A stretch of 21,810 bases of DNA from JBFKOL01 sp041628815 (lineage in GTDB: Bacteria > Bacteroidota > Bacteroidia > Chitinophagales > Saprospiraceae): contig JBFKOL010000032.1 of NCBI GenBank assembly GCA_041628815.1, forward strand, positions 1-21,810, written 5' to 3'. The translations under genes and the position numbers were made by a program. Every line of letters begins with the position of its first letter. The stretch's first letter is position 1. Positions 1-6,923 of the stretch are shown here, piece after piece. Below the pieces are notes generated by a model. The model searched no databases and had not been told where the DNA came from. It saw only the letters and a program-made list of their open reading frames with translations.

Positions 1-519
1 ATCACAGCCCACTCTTTCGGACCAGATCTTCAGTTGATCCACGGCCGCAGCTCGAAATGTATCGGCCGCACCGAGTACAATTTGGTACCCTTTCTGCCTG
101 AATTGGTGTGCCAGCTTTCCAATGCTCGTAGTTTTGCCGGTGCCGTTGACGCCAACAACAAGAATGACATGGGGCTTATTCGACGTATCAAACTCAAAAT
201 CCTCTATGTCAGCCGCATTATTTTCGTCCAGCAGGCCGACGATCACATCTTTGAGGATTTGATTCAGTTCATCCGTATTGAAATACTTTTCTTCGGCAAC
301 CTTTTCCTCCAGTTTCTCAATGATCTTGATGGTAGTGTCAAGACCTACATCTGACTGGATCAGGATATTTTCGAGTTCGTCGAGAAAAGATTCATCTACC
401 TTGGATTTTCCAGCGACTGCTTTGGAAATCTTACCAAAGAAACTCTGCTTGGTTTTTTCAAGTCCTTCATTGAGTTGTTCCTCCTTTTTCTTGGTAAAAA
501 ATTTCTTAAAAAAGCTCAT
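1..519 (-). CDS. ftsY: Signal recognition particle receptor FtsY (5' part, C-terminus beyond left edge)
   Basis: FtsY is the membrane-associated SRP GTPase that docks ribosome-nascent chain complexes at the Sec translocon. The visible 173 residues start MSFFKKFFTKKKEE, a short basic N-terminus without the long acidic A domain of E. coli FtsY. A helical N domain follows at about residues 15-105, then the start of the G domain. The P-loop reads GVNGTGKTTSIGKL, and the next conserved SRP-GTPase segment reads DTFRAAAVDQL, which together identify FtsY/Ffh. The short N-terminus and position next to the L28/L33 genes favour FtsY over Ffh. The later G motifs lie outside the window. The ATG at 519 is chosen because the lysine-rich start is typical of the family. 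An intrinsic terminator lies between this gene and the DUF4295 gene upstream, so ftsY may have its own promoter or depend on readthrough; I see no convincing promoter box in the short gap. Confidence 0.95.
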   Translation of the reverse strand, partial: MSFFKKFFTKKKEEQLNEGLEKTKQSFFGKISKAVAGKSKVDESFLDELENILIQSDVGLDTTIKIIEKLEEKVAEEKYFNTDELNQILKDVIVGLLDENNAADIEDFEFDTSNKPHVILVVGVNGTGKTTSIGKLAHQFRQKGYQIVLGAADTFRAAAVDQLKIWSERVGCD

Positions 520-566
520 GGCACTAAAGTTGGAGACCGATCAGAATCGATGGCATATTACGGAAC

Positions 567-602
567 AAAAAAGGCTTTTCCCTACAATCAGAAAAAGCCT
601 TT
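567..602 (-). terminator. Intrinsic terminator between the DUF4295 gene and ftsY
   Basis: A perfect 10-bp inverted repeat (AAAGGCTTTT at 570-579 and AAAAGCCTTT at 593-602) encloses a 13-base loop. Read on the minus strand, it ends in a run of six T. It sits just after the DUF4295 stop codon and before the ftsY start, so it would end or attenuate the rpmB-rpmG-DUF4295 transcript. On the plus strand the T tract is short and broken, so the minus direction is favoured. Confidence 0.8.
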
Positions 603-626
603 CTCAAATAAAATCTCTGTATTCTC

Positions 627-803
627 TTATTTATTGGCAGCAAGGAACTCCTTCACACTGTCTTTGTGAATCATTACTTCCTTGTAGGAATACTTACCGG
701 TATTGGGATCCTTCACACTCTTAACCACTTTTACAAAATCCCTTCCTGATCCGGCATTTGCTGCTCGTTGCGCTACACGCGCGTTTTTGGATACTTTAGC
801 CAT
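627..803 (-). CDS. DUF4295 family small basic protein
   Basis: This encodes a 58-residue, strongly basic protein starting MAKVSKNARVAQRAANAGSG and ending KEFLAANK. Length and sequence match the DUF4295 family, which is found in Bacteroidota next to the L28 and L33 genes. Its function is not established; the basic composition and constant ribosomal neighbourhood suggest an RNA- or ribosome-associated role, which is inference. The start is the ATG at 803, only 3 bases after the rpmG stop, so the two are almost certainly co-transcribed and probably translationally coupled. The gene ends TAA at 627-629, and a strong terminator follows. It is a useful lineage marker for Bacteroidota. Confidence 0.9.
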   Translation of the reverse strand: MAKVSKNARVAQRAANAGSGRDFVKVVKSVKDPNTGKYSYKEVMIHKDSVKEFLAANK

Positions 804-806
804 TTT

Positions 807-995
807 TTACTTTATTTCTTTGTGTATGGTATATTTCTTCAGGATGGGATTGTACTTCTTAATCTCCAACCTGTCAGGAGTGTTTTTCCTGTTTTTCTGT
901 GTTACATACCGCGATGTACCGGGCATGCCGCTTGTTTTATGCTCGGTGCATTCCAATATGATCTGGTGCCTGTTGCCCTTGGACTTCTTTGCCAT
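807..995 (-). CDS. rpmG: 50S ribosomal protein L33
   Basis: This 62-residue basic protein (MAKKSKGNRHQIILECTEHK...) is ribosomal protein L33, a component of the large subunit near the E site. The segment TSRYVTQKNRKNTPDRLEI is the L33 core. Only one cysteine is present (in ILECTEH), so the two CxxC zinc-binding pairs of the 'C+' form are absent and this is the zinc-independent 'C-' form. It lies 12 bases downstream of rpmB and 3 bases upstream of the DUF4295 gene, in a tight cluster with the same orientation. Length is slightly above the common 50-60 residues, as usual in Bacteroidota. The only nearby alternative reading is on the opposite strand and has no coding character. Confidence 0.97.
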   Translation of the reverse strand: MAKKSKGNRHQIILECTEHKTSGMPGTSRYVTQKNRKNTPDRLEIKKYNPILKKYTIHKEIK

Positions 996-1007
996 GGTTT
1001 AAAATTA

Positions 1008-1265
1008 TTACTTTTCTGATAATACTACTCCGGTATCAACGCCTTTTCTCTCCAACTTTTTCAGGTATTCATAAAGACCCAATTTGTTGATGTTGCGCAT
1101 TGCCTTTGCACTGACTTTAAGCGTAACCCATTTATTGATCTCCGGAATGAAATAACGCTTTTTATGCAGATTGGGTTCAAATCTGCGCTTCGTCCTCCTG
1201 TTGGAGTGGGAAACGTTGTTTCCGGAAATGGGCCTTTTACCCGTTAATTGACATACTTTCGACAT
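1008..1265 (-). CDS. rpmB: 50S ribosomal protein L28
   Basis: This 85-residue protein begins MSKVCQLTGKRPISGNNVSH, the L28 N-terminal signature, followed by the basic stretch NRRTKRRFEPNLHKKRYF and the C-terminal part AKAMRNINKLGLYEYLKK. L28 is a large-subunit protein. The gene is first in the cluster rpmB-rpmG-DUF4295. About 33 bases upstream of the ATG the minus strand reads CAACTTTG (plus coordinates 1298-1305), close to the Bacteroidota -7 box TAnnTTTG; this is only a weak promoter candidate because the leading TA is replaced by CA. No Shine-Dalgarno-like sequence is visible, as expected in this phylum. Confidence 0.97.
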   Translation of the reverse strand: MSKVCQLTGKRPISGNNVSHSNRRTKRRFEPNLHKKRYFIPEINKWVTLKVSAKAMRNINKLGLYEYLKKLERKGVDTGVVLSEK

Positions 1266-1334
1266 GTTGTCTTAATTTTTTCTGATTCATTTTTTGGCAA
1301 AGTTGTCAAGTTGCCAAGTTTCAATATTGCCATG

Positions 1335-1359
1335 CATCATTCGTGACTCCAGGAGGATT
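1335..1359 (-). repeat. Second copy of the tRNA-Arg 3' end (25-bp direct repeat)
   Basis: These 25 bases are identical to 1513-1537, which spans the last 16 bases of the tRNA-Arg gene plus 9 bases of its 3' flank. The copies are 178 bp apart in the same orientation. The sequence beyond the repeat towards the tRNA body diverges (ggattgctttg against ggattcgaacc), so this copy is not a functional tRNA. The 3' end of a tRNA plus flank is the usual target of tyrosine integrases, so this may be a remnant att pair. A local duplication is equally possible, because no integrase lies between the copies. Confidence 0.7.
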
Positions 1360-1521
1360 GCTTTGAAAGTATTCAGCGATCCTTGGTTCGACCTGCAGTC
1401 AGATGTATTTCAAACTTCTTTCAGAACTTGCGTCCGCTGCCCGTCAAACGGACCTCAAGCAAACTTGGTCCATTTGCCTGGCATCATCCGCCAGCTACGC
1501 TGCGTTGAAAGCCATCATTCG

Positions 1522-1595
1522 TGACTCCAGGAGGATTCGAACCTCCAACCGCCTGATTCGTAGTCAGGTACTCTATCCAGTTGAGCTATGGAGCC
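1522..1595 (-). tRNA. tRNA-Arg (anticodon ACG)
   Basis: Read on the minus strand, the sequence folds as a 74-nt tRNA. The acceptor stem is GGCTCCA with TGGAGTC (one G-U pair) and the discriminator base is A. The anticodon arm is CCTGA-CTACGAA-TCAGG with anticodon ACG, expected to be deaminated to ICG and to decode CGN arginine codons. The T arm holds GGTTCGAATCC. The 3' CCA is not encoded (the next bases are CGA). A Bacteroidota-type promoter is visible about 100 bases upstream. The last 16 bases of the gene are repeated 178 bp downstream. Confidence 0.96.
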
Positions 1596-1698
1596 ATTAT
1601 TCTTTCCGCCTGTAGCGACTTTTCTGCAACGGTTACCTTTTTGAATGTTGATTATTCAACCTGTGTCAAACGCAACATTCCTTTTTTCAAACGGAGCG

Positions 1699-1730
1699 CA
1701 AAGATAGAGGAATTATTTGTTTTCTCCAAT
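1699..1730 (-). promoter_or_regulatory. Probable Bacteroidota-type promoter for tRNA-Arg
   Basis: On the minus strand the motif TATCTTTG (plus 1699-1706) matches the Bacteroidota housekeeping -7 consensus TAnnTTTG exactly. An ATTG (plus 1727-1730) lies 20 bases upstream and fits the -33 TTG element. Transcription would start near 1693 and reach the tRNA after a leader of about 95 bases. No protein gene in this direction lies between the promoter and the tRNA. Confidence 0.6.
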
Positions 1731-1898
1731 GGTGATAGGTGGTCAATGGCAATTATGAATTCTTTATTATGCACTGTTTTTTGACAACCCATGAATCACT
1801 GCTATTCGTTTCCCAAACAAACCTGCTAACCAGAGAAAATAGGATACCTGATATGCGTTTTTTCATATGTGATATAGCTGAACTGTGTCCCAAACATC

Positions 1899-1918
1899 AT
1901 CCCGCAAGCCTGCGGGAT
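1899..1918. repeat. GC-rich perfect hairpin
   Basis: ATCCCGCA and TGCGGGAT form a perfect 8-bp stem around the loop AGCC. It lies about 115 bases downstream of the protease stop codon and could mark the 3' end of that transcript, but no T run follows on either strand. It resembles a dispersed intergenic palindrome more than a classical terminator; a genome-wide count would decide. Confidence 0.6.
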
Positions 1919-2030
1919 TACGCTTCGCCCCGACAACCTGCAACCCGATATTATCGATATCCGATATTTAATTTGTGATTTGGATGGAGTCCCACCCAAT
2001 CTGGCAACCCGGCAACTCGCCAGCCGGACT

Positions 2031-3926
2031 TCACCTTGCCACCACAAACTTCTCCGTCACCTGTATGCCGTTGGCCTGGATGCTCACCAGGTACAAGCCT
2101 TGCGGGAAATCGGATACTTCGAGATGCAAGGTTCGGCTGCCCAACAGGTCAGGCAGGATGTACTGGTCGATGATCTTTCTTCCGGTGTTGTCATGTACCT
2201 GCAACTGGATGACCTTCAATTCATCAATTTCGTAGTCGATGGTAAGAAAATTGGATACGGGGTTGGGCACGATTTCGGTGATGCTGAATTCTCCGAAAGG
2301 GCACAATACCGAGGATTGTTCGATCACGACTACGGTGTCCAGTACACATTGATCATTGCCGTCGTCTTCTATCTTTAAGGTATACGATGCCGGGTGCAAC
2401 CGGACAAATGCACCGATCGTATCCACGAGTACATCTTCGCCGTTATCGAGAAAAAAATAGAGTTGTCCCTTCAATTCTTCCGATCGTACGTCAACGGTCA
2501 GTGATGCATCATTGGCTGCCTGGCAGCTTTCGGTTTGCAGATCGAGATTCCGGATTTCGAGGACACAACAATTGCCCAGGGTGCGGTCGATGATTTCGAT
2601 CGAATTGAAGGCGTTAAGCCGTCCTCCTGTAGTCGTGATGCCAGTCAATGATTCATTGAAGTCAGCCCCGTCGAATACGGCATCGCGAATGGTACGAGCG
2701 ACAAAAGAGGGATCCGTCTTTGAGCGTTCGAAGGGTTCATCACAGATGATCGTATACATCAGCGAAATGACACCTGCCACATGTGGAGCCGAAGCGGATG
2801 CTCCTGAGAAAAAAGGATCCGTATTGTCGTTCAAACCGGTGGTAAATATTTCCTCGCCGGGGGCTCCTATATCGACGCTCATCCCACCGAAGCCGGCATT
2901 GCGCACTTTCTGGTCGTCGCGGTCGGTATTGGTAACGACGATCAGAAACTCGGATTCACAGGTAGATGGAAGATCACCAGCGATGTCCACGTTGGTATCG
3001 GTATTGGGTGCCGAAGTGACATTGAGTACGCCTTGTTGGCCAAGAAGATCATAGATTTCGCACCATGACGGAAAATCTTCAGGGAACAGATCCGGGGCAC
3101 CACCGGAATAGTTCGTCACTACGACGTAGGCGCCCCGCTCCCCATTGGTCTCGTTGTAGGTTTTTCTTTGTATGTATATGTAATTATAGGCTTTCACAAT
3201 ATCTGAGAGGGAGACGTTGTTTGAGCGTCCCCCGCTGGTAAGCATCAGTTTTACGTCCCAGTTGATCCCCGCCACCTGCCGGTTGTTGTTGCCGACGGCA
3301 CCGATGATACCTGCAACGGCGGTACCATGGCTCAAGACGCGATGTTCGTCGGAGTCCTCGGTGGCGTTCCAGCCATAGTAGTCGTCGATGAACCCGTTCA
3401 TATCGTCATCGATGCCGTTGTCATCTATCTCAGCGGTGTTGATCCATATATTGTTCAGGAGATCCGGGTGGTTGAGCTGGTATCCGTCATCGAAGATGGC
3501 TACGACTATGTCGTCGCCGTTCGGGGCCTTGCCCCCCGTTGTGATGTCCCATGTCTCCATCATTTCAATGACTTCGAGACCCCACTGCGATGGAAAATCG
3601 GGATCGTCAGGAGTGATGCGCCACGAGGCCTCACGATCTTCAGAGACATGACGTACACCCGGCAACCTGTGGATGGCCTTTTTTTGTGCTTCCGCTTTAT
3701 GGTCGCCGGCAACGACGAATTTCCAGATATTCAGATCGGGGAAGATGCATTCAGCATGGCCTGCGGGGAGTGCCTTCAGGATACCCGGCGTCACCTCCAT
3801 CGATGATTCAAACTGTACAACAAAGACCTTTTGGTCATCAGGAGTTACCTGCCCAATGGACTGTGACACCCACAGAAAAAAAACACTTATGCCTATCACG
3901 CGTACGACAAATCCCATCAAATGCAT
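2031..3926 (-). CDS. Secreted subtilisin-like (S8) serine protease with T9SS sorting domain
   Basis: The 631-residue product is a subtilase. Residues 4-25 form a signal peptide (GFVVRVIGISVFFLWVSQ). A propeptide-like region spans about 30-105. The catalytic domain spans about 110-450: Asp146 in VVAIFDDGYQLNHPDL, His200 in LSHGTAVAGIIGA and Ser377 in FSGASASAPHVAGV. Asn308 in VTSAPNTD is the likely oxyanion-hole residue. A Cys-containing beta-rich linker follows, then a C-terminal type IX secretion sorting domain at about 555-631 (NPVSNFLTIDYE, GRKII, FPQGLYLVSIQ, EKFVV), which directs outer-membrane export and removal or anchoring of the domain. The active-site contexts differ from consensus: GAS-A-S-AP instead of GTSMA-P, and APN instead of AGN. 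The ATG coding for Met4 is a possible alternative start. It lies 49 bases downstream of the propeller gene in the same orientation, probably as the last gene of the lepB operon. Its substrate is unknown. Confidence 0.92.
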   Translation of the reverse strand: MHLMGFVVRVIGISVFFLWVSQSIGQVTPDDQKVFVVQFESSMEVTPGILKALPAGHAECIFPDLNIWKFVVAGDHKAEAQKKAIHRLPGVRHVSEDREASWRITPDDPDFPSQWGLEVIEMMETWDITTGGKAPNGDDIVVAIFDDGYQLNHPDLLNNIWINTAEIDDNGIDDDMNGFIDDYYGWNATEDSDEHRVLSHGTAVAGIIGAVGNNNRQVAGINWDVKLMLTSGGRSNNVSLSDIVKAYNYIYIQRKTYNETNGERGAYVVVTNYSGGAPDLFPEDFPSWCEIYDLLGQQGVLNVTSAPNTDTNVDIAGDLPSTCESEFLIVVTNTDRDDQKVRNAGFGGMSVDIGAPGEEIFTTGLNDNTDPFFSGASASAPHVAGVISLMYTIICDEPFERSKTDPSFVARTIRDAVFDGADFNESLTGITTTGGRLNAFNSIEIIDRTLGNCCVLEIRNLDLQTESCQAANDASLTVDVRSEELKGQLYFFLDNGEDVLVDTIGAFVRLHPASYTLKIEDDGNDQCVLDTVVVIEQSSVLCPFGEFSITEIVPNPVSNFLTIDYEIDELKVIQLQVHDNTGRKIIDQYILPDLLGSRTLHLEVSDFPQGLYLVSIQANGIQVTEKFVVAR

Positions 3927-3975
3927 GTATCATGTATCAAGTCAAAAATCTATAACGAAGGAATCGATAATCGCA

Positions 3976-4863
3976 TTATTTGCGATTGACAAAGACCAGC
4001 TTATCCCGGTTTGCTGCTATTCGGGTAATGTTGTTAACGCCTGTTGACGACAAGTCCAGGACAGGCTTCCATTCCGTATCGGTGCCCCCGATGTCGTAGC
4101 GATACAACGTAGCGCCATTTCCCGTGACGAGATCTCCATTGGGCAATACTTCAAAATCCTCTGTTCGTTCGGGAAGGTACGTTACCAAACGCGACAGCTT
4201 ATTTTCGAGATCGAAGAGCCGGACTGCCTTCGTATTGCCAATATTCTGAACGTAATACATACCTCCTTTACCATTCAGCTTAAATGTCCGACCTACATTG
4301 TAGGCGATGAATTGTTCTTTGCGAAGCCCAAGGTCATAGATCACCAGTTTGTGCGGCGGGCCGACGAGAAAGAGAGCCACTTCCGTATCACTGATAATAT
4401 GGTAATACCCGATGTTTTCCAATTCTTTAATCACCGCATCGCCGTAACCCGACTGGTCTGTGGGATATCTCCACAAAATCTGGGGGATTTGCTCTTCTTC
4501 GGTGAGTTCCTGTCTCACTGTAAAGATGAATTGTCCATCCACGGACTGCAGGGGAGAGTACTCACTTTCCAAGGTGGCTGTCACCCGGCTGATTTCTCCT
4601 GCATTCAGGTCGAGCCGGTAGATATCTGTCAAGCCTTCGGCATTCCAATCGGAAGTGATCAGCAGGGTGTGATCATTGGTGAAGGAAGGCTGGTTGTTGT
4701 ATCCCCCGCGATTAAAAGAGGAAAGGTACTTGGGATTTTCCAGTACCAGGGCCACCTCGTTGATCTTCATGTCCAGCATGTAGAGGTCGGTGGAAGGCAA
4801 CTGCGCATCAGCGAGGCAAGGCAGGCAAAGAATCAATGCGATATGAACAAAGAAGGTTTTCAT
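3976..4863 (-). CDS. Secreted beta-propeller-like (PD40/TolB-like) protein
   Basis: The 295-residue protein starts with a clear signal peptide (MKTFFVHIALILCLPCLADA, cleavage before Gln21). The mature part is rich in short beta-strand repeats. The segment GGYNNQPSFTNDHTLLITSD (residues 53-72) followed by TDIYRLDL is typical of Bacteroidota PD40/TolB-like propellers, in which each blade reads roughly 'PSF-dG-LLITS ... DIYRLDL'. Later blades can be seen at SPLQSVDGQFIFTV and GKGGMYYVQNIGNTKAVRLFD. No catalytic motif is visible; a periplasmic binding or scaffold role is inference. Its ATG overlaps the lepB stop codon as ATGA (4860-4863), so translation is probably coupled to lepB. Whether it assists the signal peptidase or the protease downstream cannot be told from sequence. 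Confidence 0.8.
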   Translation of the reverse strand: MKTFFVHIALILCLPCLADAQLPSTDLYMLDMKINEVALVLENPKYLSSFNRGGYNNQPSFTNDHTLLITSDWNAEGLTDIYRLDLNAGEISRVTATLESEYSPLQSVDGQFIFTVRQELTEEEQIPQILWRYPTDQSGYGDAVIKELENIGYYHIISDTEVALFLVGPPHKLVIYDLGLRKEQFIAYNVGRTFKLNGKGGMYYVQNIGNTKAVRLFDLENKLSRLVTYLPERTEDFEVLPNGDLVTGNGATLYRYDIGGTDTEWKPVLDLSSTGVNNITRIAANRDKLVFVNRK

Positions 4864-6458
4864 AGGTCGCTTGCCGATTTAAACAGGCGGTTCCACCGAA
4901 CGCCTTTGGCCATACTGCCATTTTTCGTGCTGAACCAAATGAACAGTGGTTTCCCGACGATGTGGTCATGCGGCACAAATCCCCACATCCGGGAGTCCTC
5001 CGAGTTGTGCCTGTTGTCTCCCATGGCCCAGTAGTAATTCTGTTTGAACGTATAGGAGTCTGCGGGTTGACCGTTGATCAGTATCTGGTCTCCGTTCACC
5101 GACAGGTCGTTGTCTTCGTATACGTTTATGATTCGCCTGTACATGGAGAGATTGGACGTATTCAGTTGAACCGTTGCGCCTTTGGCCGGGATGTAGATCG
5201 GTCCGTAATTGTCCACCGACCAGCCCGGGTAGTTGGGGGGATCGTGCGGGAACAGTTTTCGCGCATCCGGTGGATTGGGTACCTTGATGAGCTGGATATT
5301 CGGATCTGCCTCCCGCATTTTGCGCACCTGTTCGTTGTCGAGGAAAAATCCGCGCTGGCCGCCAACACCCCAGGTATCTCCTTCGTCGATGCCCCACTCC
5401 TCGAGGCGGCGGGGGTTGATCTGGCTCATATCACCTGCCAGGAGGTACTGGAATTGCATGAATTCGGGATTTTCACCGGGCGCACCATTGATGTGCACTT
5501 GCCCGTCAATGATTTGCAGGGTGTCTCCAGGCAAACCTATACATCGTTTTATGTAGTGGTCTTTCTTGTCGATAGGACGCACCTTAAAATCCTTGTTGGC
5601 GACCTTGCTTCTTAGTTCGGGATCGTAGCTCAGAAACCCCGGTTCGCGCGCCACCTGCCCAACGGTGTAGGATCGTTTGGTGGTGATGTAGACGCTGTCA
5701 CCGACAGGCCAATTGAAGACGATTGGGCCGTTGCGTTTGATTTCCCTGAGTGCCGGCAACCGGTAGTAGGGCAGGGACGGTTTTTTGAAGTAGGACTCGG
5801 TGCCGAGGATGGGTACGCGGTTGTGTAACAGAGGTACCATCGCCACCGTCTGCGGTGTCCTTATACCGTAGCTGGACTTACTCACGAAGAGAAAATCTCC
5901 CACCAGCAATGATCCTTCCATGGAAGGTGTGGGGATGACGTAGGCTTCGATCAGGAACATGCGGATAAAGGCCGCAGCAAATACCGCGAAGACGATGGAT
6001 TCTACCCATTCGCGCCATGAGGCTTTGGCGTAGGGATTGTTTTTCATCAGTCGATGTACCTTTTTGTCATGCCCGGCATCCTTGGTCTTTTTTACCTCTT
6101 CCATGTATACGGCCTCTCTGTGAAGAATGGCACCTTCGTATTGGGCATTATCGTCTTTTGCCAGCATGTAGAAGCTGATGGGCGGGTAGATGACCGCGAC
6201 TGCAGACTCCCAGAAAGAAAAGCGATTGAAAGAACGGACGGTGGCAACAGCGACACCGGCTACGATGAAAAAGGCGACGATAGGGACGAGAAAAAGAAAA
6301 CCGTACCACCTGGGTCGTCCGGTCTTTTCGGCCAGTTCGACGATGTTGAGAACCGGGACCAGTGCCTTCCACTTTTCGATCCCCATTTTAGGGAACAGCA
6401 TGTACAGACTGGCACAATAAAGGATGTAGAAAACGACAAAATAAAGAAGTACCGCCAC
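4860..6458 (-). CDS. lepB: Signal peptidase I (long Bacteroidota form)
   Basis: Signal peptidase I cleaves signal peptides from exported preproteins at the periplasmic face of the inner membrane. The 532-residue product has hydrophobic segments at about 1-22, 52-74 and 83-100, a DUF5684-like N-terminal membrane region, and a further membrane helix at about 152-172 before the catalytic part. Box B gives Ser179 (YVIPTPSMEGSLLVGDFLFV); box D gives Lys304 (HYIKRCIGLPGDTLQI), the Ser-Lys dyad; box E is MGDNRHNSEDSRMWG at 479-493. About 170 residues separate boxes D and E, an insertion that makes the protein much longer than E. coli LepB (324) but is usual in this phylum. The start is GTG at 6458: an in-frame stop lies shortly upstream with no ATG between, and the first internal ATG (residue 20) would cut the first membrane helix. 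It heads an apparent operon with the propeller and protease genes. Confidence 0.95.
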   Translation of the reverse strand: MAVLLYFVVFYILYCASLYMLFPKMGIEKWKALVPVLNIVELAEKTGRPRWYGFLFLVPIVAFFIVAGVAVATVRSFNRFSFWESAVAVIYPPISFYMLAKDDNAQYEGAILHREAVYMEEVKKTKDAGHDKKVHRLMKNNPYAKASWREWVESIVFAVFAAAFIRMFLIEAYVIPTPSMEGSLLVGDFLFVSKSSYGIRTPQTVAMVPLLHNRVPILGTESYFKKPSLPYYRLPALREIKRNGPIVFNWPVGDSVYITTKRSYTVGQVAREPGFLSYDPELRSKVANKDFKVRPIDKKDHYIKRCIGLPGDTLQIIDGQVHINGAPGENPEFMQFQYLLAGDMSQINPRRLEEWGIDEGDTWGVGGQRGFFLDNEQVRKMREADPNIQLIKVPNPPDARKLFPHDPPNYPGWSVDNYGPIYIPAKGATVQLNTSNLSMYRRIINVYEDNDLSVNGDQILINGQPADSYTFKQNYYWAMGDNRHNSEDSRMWGFVPHDHIVGKPLFIWFSTKNGSMAKGVRWNRLFKSASDL

Positions 6459-6478
6459 CTTGCCTGATTTAGTTGCCG

Positions 6479-6486
6479 CAAATATA
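6479..6486 (-). promoter_or_regulatory. lepB: Candidate -7 box for the lepB operon
   Basis: The minus strand reads TATATTTG, an exact match to TAnnTTTG, 20 bases before the GTG start, implying a leader of about 15 bases. A matching -33 TTTG is not visible at the expected distance, so this is a half-supported promoter. Confidence 0.35.
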
Positions 6487-6923
6487 AGAAAGCATTGGTG
6501 TTAAGGACTTCTTAATTTGGATGAGCGTACAGATGGCGGCGGCGAACGCTGGCTTATCTTCTACCTGGTGTCGCGTACAGTGTTTTCGTCGTTGTCATGT
6601 ATTCTGAATTAATAGGGGGTGGCAATGTACGAGCAACATATTATATATATTATATATATGTTAAAACTATTATACTGTTCTCGTTATATATAAATTTTAT
6701 TTATATGTTTACATTGGATTTGATGAATGAGAAAGGTATGATTCGTGATGAATGAGCTTATGTTATAGCAAAATGATGAAAACGATCTAATAAACCCTGC
6801 CTTTCCTGAATAAATCGAATGGACTGAATTCCCCAAAAATCCCGGTGAGTGGGTCCAGTTCCTACCTGATGTGATAATCGGATCCTCGATTATTGAGCAT
6901 ACTATTTTCACAAGGCATTCCAA
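6487..6923. other. Divergent intergenic region with AT-rich block
   Basis: This gap of more than 400 bases separates lepB from the giant gene. Its centre (about 6636-6711) is almost only A and T, with alternating TA runs forming a near-palindrome (ACATATTATATATATTATAT...) and a second AT run that reads TTATATATAAATTTTATTTA. Such a block could serve as an UP-like element, a melting region or a regulator-binding site. I find no clear TAnnTTTG promoter upstream of the giant gene. An open frame on the minus strand here (6684-6956) has no recognisable protein character and runs into the giant gene. Confidence 0.5.

Larger units (their letters stand above)
1596..2030. other. Intergenic region without a supported protein gene
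   Basis: The 435 bases between the tRNA and the protease gene hold the tRNA promoter (1699-1730) and a hairpin (1899-1918). Short open frames exist here but show no recognisable protein sequence, run into the protease gene, or cross the hairpin. I see no terminator with a T tract for the protease transcript. Confidence 0.6.

Noticed and set aside
1294..1521. Small gene or intact mobile element between the tRNA-end copies
   Set aside because: The open frames are short, overlap one another and have no recognisable sequence. No integrase or terminal inverted repeat is present.
1826..2047. 73-codon minus-strand open frame
   Set aside because: It runs through the 1899-1918 hairpin and overlaps the protease 3' end, with no recognisable protein sequence.
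4312..5615. Plus-strand open frames of 240 and 217 codons
   Set aside because: They lie opposite the propeller and lepB genes, whose frames contain clear motifs and catalytic residues. The plus frames show none.
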